This document shows positions 1 to 6,465 of a stretch of 13,260 bases of DNA, in pieces. A program made the position numbers and the translations under genes. Below the pieces are notes generated by a model. That model did no database searches. It had not been told where the DNA came from and was given only the letters and a program-made list of their open reading frames with translations. Every line of letters begins with the position of its first letter. Positions within the stretch are counted from its first letter, which is position 1. The stretch comes from an uncultured Verrucomicrobia subdivision 3 bacterium (GTDB taxonomy: Bacteria > Verrucomicrobiota > Verrucomicrobiae > Limisphaerales > CAMLLE01): positions 1 through 13,260 of the forward strand of contig CAMLLE010000021.1 in NCBI GenBank assembly GCA_946480555.1. The letters run 5' to 3'.

Positions 1-59
1 TTTGAGCGCAACCATGCTTCCTCACCCATCGTCCTATTGGACAACTCGCGCGCTAACCA
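1..59. other. Short upstream region before the MoxR gene
   Basis: These 59 bases precede the first gene of the operon. I see no convincing -35/-10 pair and no Shine-Dalgarno motif before the ATG at 60; the bases just upstream read cgcgctaacca. On the minus strand an ATG at 15-13 is preceded by GAGGAAGC and opens five codons (M-V-A-L-K) before the window ends. A divergent gene could therefore start here, but five codons are too few to call it. The operon promoter, if here, is not recognisable by eye. Confidence 0.3.
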
Positions 60-1085
60 ATGAATCAACTGAAGACTGTGGAAACCTTGACTCAAAACTC
101 TGACGCCCTGGCGCTCGAAAAGCTGATAACCGGCCGCGCGAAAATTGAAACCGAGCTTTCCAAAGTCATCGTCGGCCAGAAGGAGGTCGTCGAACAAATC
201 ATGCTCGCGCTGTTCTCCGGCGGTCATTGCCTGATCACCGGTGCGCCCGGCCTGGCCAAGACACTGCTCGTGAAATCCATTGCGCGCGTGTTTCACCTGA
301 ACTTCCAGCGCATCCAGTTTACGCCGGACCTGATGCCCGCGGACATCACGGGCACGGAAATCCTCGCCGAAACCGAAGCGGGCCGGCGGCTGACGTTCGT
401 CAAAGGCCCGATCTTCGCAAACATGATCCTGGCGGACGAAATCAACCGCACGCCGCCCAAAACCCAATCGGCTTTGCTCGAAGCAATGCAGGAACATCAG
501 GTCACCGCGGCGGGAATCCGGCACGCTTTGCCGGAGCCGTTCTTCGTGCTCGCGACCCAAAACCCGATCGAAATGGAAGGCACCTATCCGCTGCCAGAGG
601 CGCAGCTGGACCGCTTCATGTTCAACGTCGTTATCAATTATTTGCCGGAAGATGACGAGGTGGAAGTGGTGCAGCAAACCACCGCGCGCAAGCCGTTGAA
701 CATCGAACCGCTCTTTACCGGCGAGGACGTTTTGAAGTTTCACGAACTGGTGCGCCAGGTGCCCATCGCGCAAAGCCTCGTGCGTTACGCGGTGCGAATC
801 GCAGCGGCATCGCGGCCGAATCAACCGGAAGCTCCGGAGTTCGTGAACCAATGGGTGAGCTGGGGTGCGGGAACCCGCGCGTCCCAGTTTCTGGTGGTCG
901 GCGCGAAGGCACGCGCGCTGTTGCAGGGCAGAACGCACGTTTCGGCCGACGACATCCGGCAGCTGGCCGCGCCGGTTCTGCGGCATCGCATCCTGATCAA
1001 TTACCGCGCCGAAGCCGAAGGGGTGAATGTGGAAACGATTGTGGCGAAGCTGCTGGAGAACGTGAAGGAGCCGATGGGGACATGA
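60..1085 (+). CDS. MoxR-family AAA+ ATPase
   Basis: A cytoplasmic AAA+ ATPase of the MoxR class (AAA_3), thought to use ATP to remodel or activate partner proteins, typically VWA-domain proteins encoded beside it. Visible motifs in order: Walker A GAPGLAKT at residues 61-68, Walker B ILADEIN at 123-129, sensor 1 ATQNP at 165-169, LDRF with the probable arginine finger at 183-186, and a C-terminal lid carrying GAGTRASQ at 269-276. The length of 341 residues is normal for the family and nothing looks damaged. The ATG at 60 gives the usual short N-terminal extension before the conserved VIVGQ stretch. It lacks a Shine-Dalgarno motif, as do most genes here. It is first in the operon, and in intact operons of this type the DUF58 gene follows closely; here a roughly 200-base repeat element lies between them. 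The MoxR assignment is secure; the substrate is unknown. Confidence 0.97.
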   Translation: MNQLKTVETLTQNSDALALEKLITGRAKIETELSKVIVGQKEVVEQIMLALFSGGHCLITGAPGLAKTLLVKSIARVFHLNFQRIQFTPDLMPADITGTEILAETEAGRRLTFVKGPIFANMILADEINRTPPKTQSALLEAMQEHQVTAAGIRHALPEPFFVLATQNPIEMEGTYPLPEAQLDRFMFNVVINYLPEDDEVEVVQQTTARKPLNIEPLFTGEDVLKFHELVRQVPIAQSLVRYAVRIAAASRPNQPEAPEFVNQWVSWGAGTRASQFLVVGAKARALLQGRTHVSADDIRQLAAPVLRHRILINYRAEAEGVNVETIVAKLLENVKEPMGT

Positions 1086-1089
1086 ATGG

Positions 1090-1293
1090 GAACATTCAAC
1101 TTTCAACATTCAACGTTCAACGCTTGGCGCCCCGGCGCTTCGCTCCACCCGTGGCTAACGTCTTTCGTCCCTTCGGGACTACTCAGCATCCCGGAGCAGT
1201 TCGGGCATCGAATCTGAGGTTGCAATCGCATACAGCATCCGGTCTCCGCTTCGCACTGAACGTTCAGCGTTCAATATTGAATGTTGAATGTTC
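1090..1293. mobile_element. MITE-like repeat element with terminal inverted repeats
   Basis: This segment of about 204 bases separates the MoxR and DUF58 genes. Its left end (1090-1122) starts GAACATTCAAC and its right end (1261-1293), read on the opposite strand, starts with the same 11 bases. By hand alignment the two arms match at 28 of 33 positions. Each arm is made of TTCAAC-type units with a 7-base period. The interior holds a short palindrome (GTCCC-TTC-GGGAC, 1167-1179) and a 22-base block (1136-1157) that recurs with one mismatch at 6399-6420. No transposase is encoded, so if mobile it would depend on something in trans. The right arm overlaps a possible ATG of the next gene at 1288. 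I read it as a non-autonomous interspersed element; a regulatory spacer is the alternative. Confidence 0.65.
1167..1179. repeat. Short palindrome in the first repeat element
   Basis: GTCCC at 1167-1171 pairs with GGGAC at 1175-1179 around a TTC loop. The same palindrome, with loop GAA and one more pair, occurs at 6247-6261 in the second repeat cluster, linking the two elements. There is no T-tract after it, so it does not look like an intrinsic terminator. Confidence 0.6.
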
Positions 1294-1308
1294 TCCTTTC
1301 CTACTTTG

Positions 1309-2265
1309 ATGCCGTCCCCTTCTTCCAGTTCGCCTCGCAGTCAGTCCCACGGATTTGCCGATCCGAAAACGCTGATGGCGATTCGCAATCTGGAATTGCG
1401 CGCGCGCTCCGTCGTCGAGGGTTTTTGGAACGGCCTCCATCGCAGCCCGTATCACGGCTTCTCCGTCGAGTTCACGGAGTATCGTCAATATACGCCTGGC
1501 GACGACACCCGTTATCTGGATTGGCGGCTGTTCGCGCGTTCGGATCGTTACTACCTGAAGAAGTTCGAGGACGAAACCAACCTCCGCTGCCATCTGCTGG
1601 TTGATCAAAGCCGCTCGATGGATTACGGCTCGCTGGGCTGCTCGAAAGCGGACTACGCGCGCACTTTGGCCGCTACGCTCGCGTGGTTCCTGCACGGCCA
1701 GGGTGACGCGGTTGGATTGTTCACCTTCGATGAAACCGTTCGCGATTATCTGCCCGCGCGCCATCGCCATGGCCATTTGCGTCAATTGATGCTCGCGCTT
1801 GATCGCGCGAATGCCGGACGCGAAACCAACCTGGCCGTGCTGCGGCGCGTTTCCGAAATCGTGCGTAAACGCGGTTTGATCGTGCTGATCACCGATCTGC
1901 TCGCGCCTTTGGAATCGCTCGAGCAAGGTCTGGCGCAGCTCACGGCGATCGGCCACGAAGTGATGCTCTTCCAAGTTCTCGATCCCAATGAGCTGGCTTT
2001 CGAGTTCAGCGCTGGAACGGTTTTGGAAGACATGGAAAGCGGCCGCGAGTTGGAGCTGAATCCGGACGCCATGCGCGCCGATTATCAGCGCCGGTTCAAC
2101 GAACATTGCACAGCTGCGGAGAGAACATGCCGCAAGCTGGGCGTCTCCGTTCATCGACTGCTGACGAATGAGCCATTGGAGATGGCGCTCTTTGAATTGC
2201 TGCGCAGCCGCAGCCGGCGCGGCAAGTTCACGCGCCGCAATTCCCAACCCGCCCGCGCTGCATGA
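1309..2265 (+). CDS. DUF58 domain-containing protein
   Basis: A DUF58-family protein of 318 residues from ATG 1309, with a VWA-like fold at its C-terminal half; such proteins sit next to MoxR ATPases and are likely partners. Seen: the hallmark YTPGDDTRYLDWR at residues 61-73, a MIDAS-like DQSRS at 99-103, a threonine at 173 in RETN, and ITDLL at 194-198, which together resemble a metal-binding VWA site. There is no membrane segment, so it should be cytoplasmic. An in-frame ATG at 1288 would add 7 residues, but it lies inside the inverted-repeat arm of the upstream element; 1309 lies just outside it, though no Shine-Dalgarno motif supports either. The family's conserved core starts near residue 20, so both starts keep it intact. 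The stop overlaps the next gene by 4 bases (ATGA). Family call firm; start uncertain. Confidence 0.93.
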   Translation: MPSPSSSSPRSQSHGFADPKTLMAIRNLELRARSVVEGFWNGLHRSPYHGFSVEFTEYRQYTPGDDTRYLDWRLFARSDRYYLKKFEDETNLRCHLLVDQSRSMDYGSLGCSKADYARTLAATLAWFLHGQGDAVGLFTFDETVRDYLPARHRHGHLRQLMLALDRANAGRETNLAVLRRVSEIVRKRGLIVLITDLLAPLESLEQGLAQLTAIGHEVMLFQVLDPNELAFEFSAGTVLEDMESGRELELNPDAMRADYQRRFNEHCTAAERTCRKLGVSVHRLLTNEPLEMALFELLRSRSRRGKFTRRNSQPARAA

Positions 2266-4385
2266 GCTTTCTCGCGCCATGGTTCTTGTTGGGCGGCCTG
2301 GCCATCGCGGGGCCGATCCTGTTTCACCTGATCCGCCGGGTGACGCGCGATCGCGTGCTGTTCAGCTCCAGCCAGTTTCTGCGGCCCGTTGCGCCCAAGG
2401 TCACGCGTCGGCGGCGGATTCAGCATTGGATTCTGCTCCTGCTCCGTTGCGCGTGCGTGCTGCTGCTCGCGATGGCTTTCGCGCGGCCGTTTTTCCGGGG
2501 CAACGCTGTGCTGCCGCCCATTGCCGATGAGGGACGGCAGATCATTTTGATTCTCGACACCAGCGGCAGCATGCAGCGCGACGGAGTCTGGAATCGCGCC
2601 CGCTCCATGGCTCAGGAACGCATTGCAAAACTCGGGTTTGCCGATGAACTGGCCTTGGTCGCGTTCGATCGTGCGCCGAGAACCTTGTTGAGTTTCGATG
2701 AATGGAAAAGCTTGTCACCCGAGTTGCGCCAGGCGGCCGCGCGGGATCGGATCGCCGCGCTCGAACCGGGCTGGAGCGGAACGCAATTGGGCCAGGCGCT
2801 CACGTTCGCTGCCGAGCAGTTTCGCGCCCAAGCGCTCGCCGGAAACACGCCGGCGCAACGCGAACTCGTTTTGGTTTCTGATCTCCAGGAGGGTGCGAAA
2901 CTGGATGGCCTGCAGGGGTACGAATGGATTGCCGGAATGAATGTGGTGATTGAAAGCGTCGCTCCGCGTCAGCCAGGAAATGCCGGCGTGAGCGCAGCCG
3001 TCAATTCTCGTGGCAATGACGTCGTGCCGGCTGCACGCTTGATCAACAGTCGCGATTCCGGCGGCGAACAGTTTCGTCTGTCATGGAAAGGCGCTTCGAC
3101 CGCTTCCGACAGCGCTTACCTCGCACCCGGGCAGACGCGCAGTGTTTCAGCGCCCACGAATGCAGTCGCTGCACGTCAGCTGGAATTGGAACTCACCGGC
3201 GACCAGGAAGCGTTCGACAATCGCGCTTACTTTGTCATTCCCGAAACCCAGGAAGTGCGCATCGCGTGGCTTGGGACGGAGCCTGCGGGCGATCCGGCGA
3301 AGTTGAGATTCTATTTCGAGCGAGCTTTCCCTGAAACGCCGCGCCAACGAATTCGCGTTGCCGCAATTGGCAACAACGAGCCGCTGTCGCGGGAGTCACT
3401 GTCGGATGTGGCATTCGCAATTTTGCCGCGAAGTCTCGGCGCGGCAGAATCGGAGGTCTTTCAACGATGGCTGCACGATGGCGGTTCTGCATTGCTGGTT
3501 CTGACCGATGATCAGATGGGGCCGACGCTGTCCAAGCTGGCTGGAGTCGAGGCGCGTGTTTCCGAAGCAGGCGGCGATTTCGCGCTCCTGGCTGGAATCG
3601 ACTTCAATCACCCACTGTTCGTGCCATTTGCCGATCCGCGCTTTAGCGATTTTACGCGCATTCATTTCTGGAAACATCGCCGCGTCGACCTGCCGGAGAA
3701 ATCCGAAGCGCGCGTGCTGGCGAAGTTTGATGACGAAACGCCGGCGTTGATTGAGTTCGTGGCCGGCAAAGGTTCGCTGCTCGTGCTGACTTCGGGATGG
3801 AATCCAGCAGACAGTCAGTTCGCCGTGGCCAGCAAGTTCCCGCCGCTGATGCAGACCCTGCTGGCGTGGGCGCGCGCGGTGACGCCGTCGCGGCATCAGT
3901 TTCTCACGGGCGATTCGATTCCATCACCCGCTGCGGCGGGTGTTTCAGTTCAATGGAAACTGCCGAACGGCAAATCGGATTCCCGCACGGATGGCAAGCC
4001 ATTGGTCGCGGAGCAGCCAGGGTTCTATTCGGCAACCGTGACGGGGCGTGAAAGCGTGTTTGCCGTGAATTTGCCCGCCGATGAAAGCCGCACCGCGCCG
4101 ATGCCGATCGACGTCCTCGCGCGTCTCGGCGTTCCGATCGGGCGCGACGTGCAACTGACATTGGAAGAGCGGCGCGAGCGTGCGCTGTCGATGCAGCGTG
4201 CGGAGTTGGAAAGCCAGCAGAAGCTGTGGCGATGGTTTCTGCTCGGAGCCCTCGGCATGATTTTGGCAGAAACGGTCGTGAGCGGATGGTTGGCCAGGGC
4301 AGAAATGCGGAAAACGGATTCGTCTTCGCGACGCTTTGACGCGACAAGTTCCGGCGCCCAAAGGAAACAGGAGGAGTTCGCATGA
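2262..4385 (+). CDS. BatA-like membrane protein with VWA domain
   Basis: A 707-residue membrane protein. The N-terminus matches the aerotolerance-regulator (BatA) N-terminal family: a hydrophobic helix at about residues 5-24, the basic stretch RRVTRDRVLFSSSQFL, and a second helix at about 55-73. A VWA domain follows with a complete MIDAS: DTSGS at 99-103, the GT pair at 173-174 and SDLQE at 206-210. A middle region (about 330-520) resembles the class-I amidotransferase-like fold seen in related proteins, without an evident catalytic cysteine. A third helix at about 655-678 precedes a basic, serine-rich tail. The VWA part between helices probably faces the periplasm, by analogy with Bat proteins. 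The start at 2262 overlaps the DUF58 stop (ATGA), implying coupled translation. I infer that it is a membrane partner of the MoxR/DUF58 pair. Confidence 0.9.
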   Translation: MSFLAPWFLLGGLAIAGPILFHLIRRVTRDRVLFSSSQFLRPVAPKVTRRRRIQHWILLLLRCACVLLLAMAFARPFFRGNAVLPPIADEGRQIILILDTSGSMQRDGVWNRARSMAQERIAKLGFADELALVAFDRAPRTLLSFDEWKSLSPELRQAAARDRIAALEPGWSGTQLGQALTFAAEQFRAQALAGNTPAQRELVLVSDLQEGAKLDGLQGYEWIAGMNVVIESVAPRQPGNAGVSAAVNSRGNDVVPAARLINSRDSGGEQFRLSWKGASTASDSAYLAPGQTRSVSAPTNAVAARQLELELTGDQEAFDNRAYFVIPETQEVRIAWLGTEPAGDPAKLRFYFERAFPETPRQRIRVAAIGNNEPLSRESLSDVAFAILPRSLGAAESEVFQRWLHDGGSALLVLTDDQMGPTLSKLAGVEARVSEAGGDFALLAGIDFNHPLFVPFADPRFSDFTRIHFWKHRRVDLPEKSEARVLAKFDDETPALIEFVAGKGSLLVLTSGWNPADSQFAVASKFPPLMQTLLAWARAVTPSRHQFLTGDSIPSPAAAGVSVQWKLPNGKSDSRTDGKPLVAEQPGFYSATVTGRESVFAVNLPADESRTAPMPIDVLARLGVPIGRDVQLTLEERRERALSMQRAELESQQKLWRWFLLGALGMILAETVVSGWLARAEMRKTDSSSRRFDATSSGAQRKQEEFA
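4369..4374 (+). promoter_or_regulatory. Strong Shine-Dalgarno for the DUF4175-like gene
   Basis: AGGAGG lies 7 bases before the ATG at 4382, inside the end of the preceding gene. It is the only canonical Shine-Dalgarno I found before a start in this window. It supports the 4382 start and suggests independent ribosome recruitment there, in addition to coupling through the ATGA overlap. Confidence 0.75.
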
Positions 4386-6124
4386 TTGAGCCACGGCTGT
4401 ATCGCGTCCTGTCGCACCTGGAATCGCTCCGGCGCAAGGCTCGTTTGCGGAAGTGGCTCGCGGCTTGGTGGCTTGCTATTTTGCTCGTGCTGCTCGGAAC
4501 CAGCGGAATGCCGGTAAGGAGTTCGAAATCATCTGCCCAGGCCCGCCCCGGAATCGGCTTCTCCCACGGAAGAGGACAAAACGTGGCGGTGCGAACATCC
4601 GAATACCTGCGCGCTCGATGGACCCATTTCAGGCAATCGCCGGCGTTTCCAAGAGCGATGGCGGTCTTGGGAATTGGCTTCGCTGGCGCGTTTGCAATTC
4701 GGTTTCTGGAACGCCGCCGTGAATCGAATTTTCGGAAGCTGGTGCAGCGTTTGGAAACGGAACATCCGGACCTGCGCCCGCTGTTCTCCACCGCGCTGGA
4801 GCAGCGGCCGAATCCGGAAACAGGTGAATGGCATTTGCTGCAAACGCGCGTGATCCAGGCAGCGGTCCGGCACCGGAAACACCGGGAAATCCAGCGTGAC
4901 CTGGACCGCAAGCTGAACCTCGCCACCGCCGCAAACCTGGGTGCGATTCTGCTCGTTCTTGTGGCTGCTGTTTCACTTGAACCGGCCCCGCGTGGAAAAT
5001 CCGTTCCTCAATTCGCGTCGCAGGCCATCACGGTCGAACCGGGCGACGTGGAACTGGAACGCGGCAGCGGATTGGTCGTCACGATTCGCTTCGACAAGAA
5101 TCCGCCAAACGACGCCACGCTGGTGTTGATTGGCACCAATGGCGAAACCAAGCGGATCGCGATGGAACGGCATCTGGCTGATCCGCTGTTTGGCGCCACT
5201 CTTCGAGAAGTTTCCGAAAGCGGTAGTTACCGGATCGAGCATGGCGGGAAAACGACGCAAGATTACATGATCACGGTGTTCGAATTCCCCGCCTTGGTGC
5301 GCGCGGATGCAGAGCTGGAATTCCCCGCCTACACCGGGCTCACGAACAAAAGCATTCCGGACACGCTGCGCATCAGCGCTGTGGAAGGGTCTCGGTTGGA
5401 TTTCACGTTTCAATTGAACAAACCGGTCGTTGAAGCGCGCTGGGTGGCGAAGGAACGGGCCCTCGCATTGGCGGCAGGAACGAACGCGTTTGCATCGCTG
5501 AACGATTACGTCCTCACGAACAGCGCGCGTTACGCGTTGCATTTGCGGGATGCGGACGGGCGCACCAACAAGCGGCCGGTGGAGTTCGTGGTTCAAGTGC
5601 TTCCCAATCGCGCGCCGGAATTGAAATTCACTTTTCCGCGCGGCGATCAGCGGGTTTCCAGTTTGCAGGAACTGCGGCTCGAGGCGGAAGCGTCGGATGA
5701 CTTCGGCCTCGTCAAGTATGGCGTCGGCTTCAGCGTCTCGGGCGAGGAGCCGAGGTTCATCGAGATCGGTGAATCGGCGGCGCGAAATGAGAAGCGGGCG
5801 ATCTCGCAGCTCATGGACATCGAGCAGCTCGGGCTTCAGGTGGATCAGGTAGTTTCTTATTTCGCTTGGGCGGACGATGTTGGGCCGGATGGCCAGCCGC
5901 GCCGCACCTTCAGCGACATGTTTTTTGCTGAGGTGCGCCCGTTCGACGAAGTGTTTCGTCCGGATCAATCCGGCGGCGGTGAAGGCGAACAAGGCCAGCA
6001 GGCGGGCGGCGGAGGTGGTGGCGGAGAGCAAACGCGATTGGCGGAACTGCAGAAGCAGATCGTGCTCGCCACCTGGAAAATGCAGCGTGAGAAAGGAGCG
6101 GCAATGCCGAATCCGAAACCATGA
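4382..6124 (+). CDS. DUF4175-like membrane protein, N-terminal half of a split gene
   Basis: A 580-residue membrane protein resembling the N-terminal half of DUF4175-family proteins of Verrucomicrobiota and Planctomycetota. Hydrophobic helices lie at about residues 25-40, 91-108 and 184-199. A beta-rich, Ig-like region follows, with the characteristic EASDDFGL at 436-443. A glycine-rich linker (about 530-549) and the start of a helix (LAELQKQIVLATWKMQRE, 553-570) come last. As I know the family, that helix continues into a long Q/E-rich coiled coil in the same chain; here the chain stops at residue 580 and coiled-coil sequence resumes in the next gene. Residues 43 to about 90 are a polar, basic stretch between helices 1 and 2 that look as if they should form a tight hairpin; this may be an inserted segment. 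The start overlaps the previous stop (ATGA) and has a strong Shine-Dalgarno at 4369-4374. The role is unknown; a periplasm-facing scaffold of the MoxR system is an inference. Confidence 0.82.
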   Translation: MIEPRLYRVLSHLESLRRKARLRKWLAAWWLAILLVLLGTSGMPVRSSKSSAQARPGIGFSHGRGQNVAVRTSEYLRARWTHFRQSPAFPRAMAVLGIGFAGAFAIRFLERRRESNFRKLVQRLETEHPDLRPLFSTALEQRPNPETGEWHLLQTRVIQAAVRHRKHREIQRDLDRKLNLATAANLGAILLVLVAAVSLEPAPRGKSVPQFASQAITVEPGDVELERGSGLVVTIRFDKNPPNDATLVLIGTNGETKRIAMERHLADPLFGATLREVSESGSYRIEHGGKTTQDYMITVFEFPALVRADAELEFPAYTGLTNKSIPDTLRISAVEGSRLDFTFQLNKPVVEARWVAKERALALAAGTNAFASLNDYVLTNSARYALHLRDADGRTNKRPVEFVVQVLPNRAPELKFTFPRGDQRVSSLQELRLEAEASDDFGLVKYGVGFSVSGEEPRFIEIGESAARNEKRAISQLMDIEQLGLQVDQVVSYFAWADDVGPDGQPRRTFSDMFFAEVRPFDEVFRPDQSGGGEGEQGQQAGGGGGGGEQTRLAELQKQIVLATWKMQREKGAAMPNPKP

Positions 6125-6153
6125 AAGCGAATTGCGTCGAAGGTTTTAGAAGT

Positions 6154-6429
6154 GGTAGGGCGCAGCTCTCCGAGCGCGCCGCGGCGGCAGAGATTGAGAG
6201 CGGGTGCGAAACGAAGCCCGAGGGAGAAGATCTGCAGTGCTCTTCTCGTCCCGAAGGGACGAAGGCCGGTAGCCACGGGTGTAGCGCAGCGAAACCCGTG
6301 GATATTCGGATGATTCTTTTTTCGCCCCGAAGCGGGCGACGGAGTCCGCCGCCACCTTCGCGGCGGGAGCAATCACAAACCCCGGTTCCAACGGGTTCCG
6401 CTTCGCTGCACCCGTGGCTACCTGCCGGT
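6154..6429. repeat. Hairpin-rich interspersed repeat cluster
   Basis: The 341 bases between the DUF4175-like stop and the chosen start of the coiled-coil gene are mostly repeat-type DNA. Inverted pairs found by eye: GAGAAGA 6224-6230 with TCTTCTC 6241-6247; CGTCCC 6247-6252 with GGGACG 6256-6261; CCACGGGT 6273-6280 with ACCCGTGG 6294-6301; TCGCCC 6322-6327 with GGGCGA 6334-6339. A 14-base block at 6268-6281 is repeated in inverted form at 6409-6422. The 22-base block 6399-6420 matches 1136-1157 in the first element with one mismatch. The reading frame of the next gene stays open throughout (from 6121), but the translated text is low-complexity and looks non-coding. It probably folds strongly in the transcript. 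Confidence 0.7.
6273..6301. repeat. Perfect 8-base inverted repeat with 13-base loop
   Basis: CCACGGGT at 6273-6280 and ACCCGTGG at 6294-6301 form a perfect stem. The left arm belongs to the 14-base block that recurs inverted at 6409-6422, so alternative pairings with the distal copy are possible. No T-run follows, so it is not a standard terminator. Confidence 0.6.
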
Positions 6430-6465
6430 CACTCCCTCGGAGTTCCTCAAACACGGCCGAAACGC

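Noticed and set aside
1..15. Start of a divergent minus-strand gene at 15
   Set aside because: A plausible GAGGA motif precedes the ATG, but only five codons are visible.
851..1309. Plus-strand open frame overlapping the end of MoxR and the repeat element
   Set aside because: The first half is an out-of-frame shadow of MoxR and the second half translates repeat DNA; an ATG at 1082 exists but gives no protein-like sequence.
1264..2280. Minus-strand open frame of about 338 codons opposite DUF58
   Set aside because: The plus strand carries clear DUF58 motifs and overlaps the neighbouring gene correctly; the antisense product has no recognisable family features.
3904..4926. Minus-strand open frame of about 340 codons across the 4382 junction
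   Set aside because: It lies antisense to two supported genes and reads as an arginine/serine-rich shadow.
6241..6345. Hairpins considered as a transcription terminator between the DUF4175-like and coiled-coil genes
   Set aside because: None of the stems is followed by a T-tract in the right place; the T-run at 6317-6322 precedes the 6322-6339 stem on the plus strand rather than following it.
6121..6465. N-terminal extension of the coiled-coil gene from ATG 6121
   Set aside because: These 115 residues are translated from the repeat cluster, and using this start would bury the signal peptide; kept only as an alternative start.
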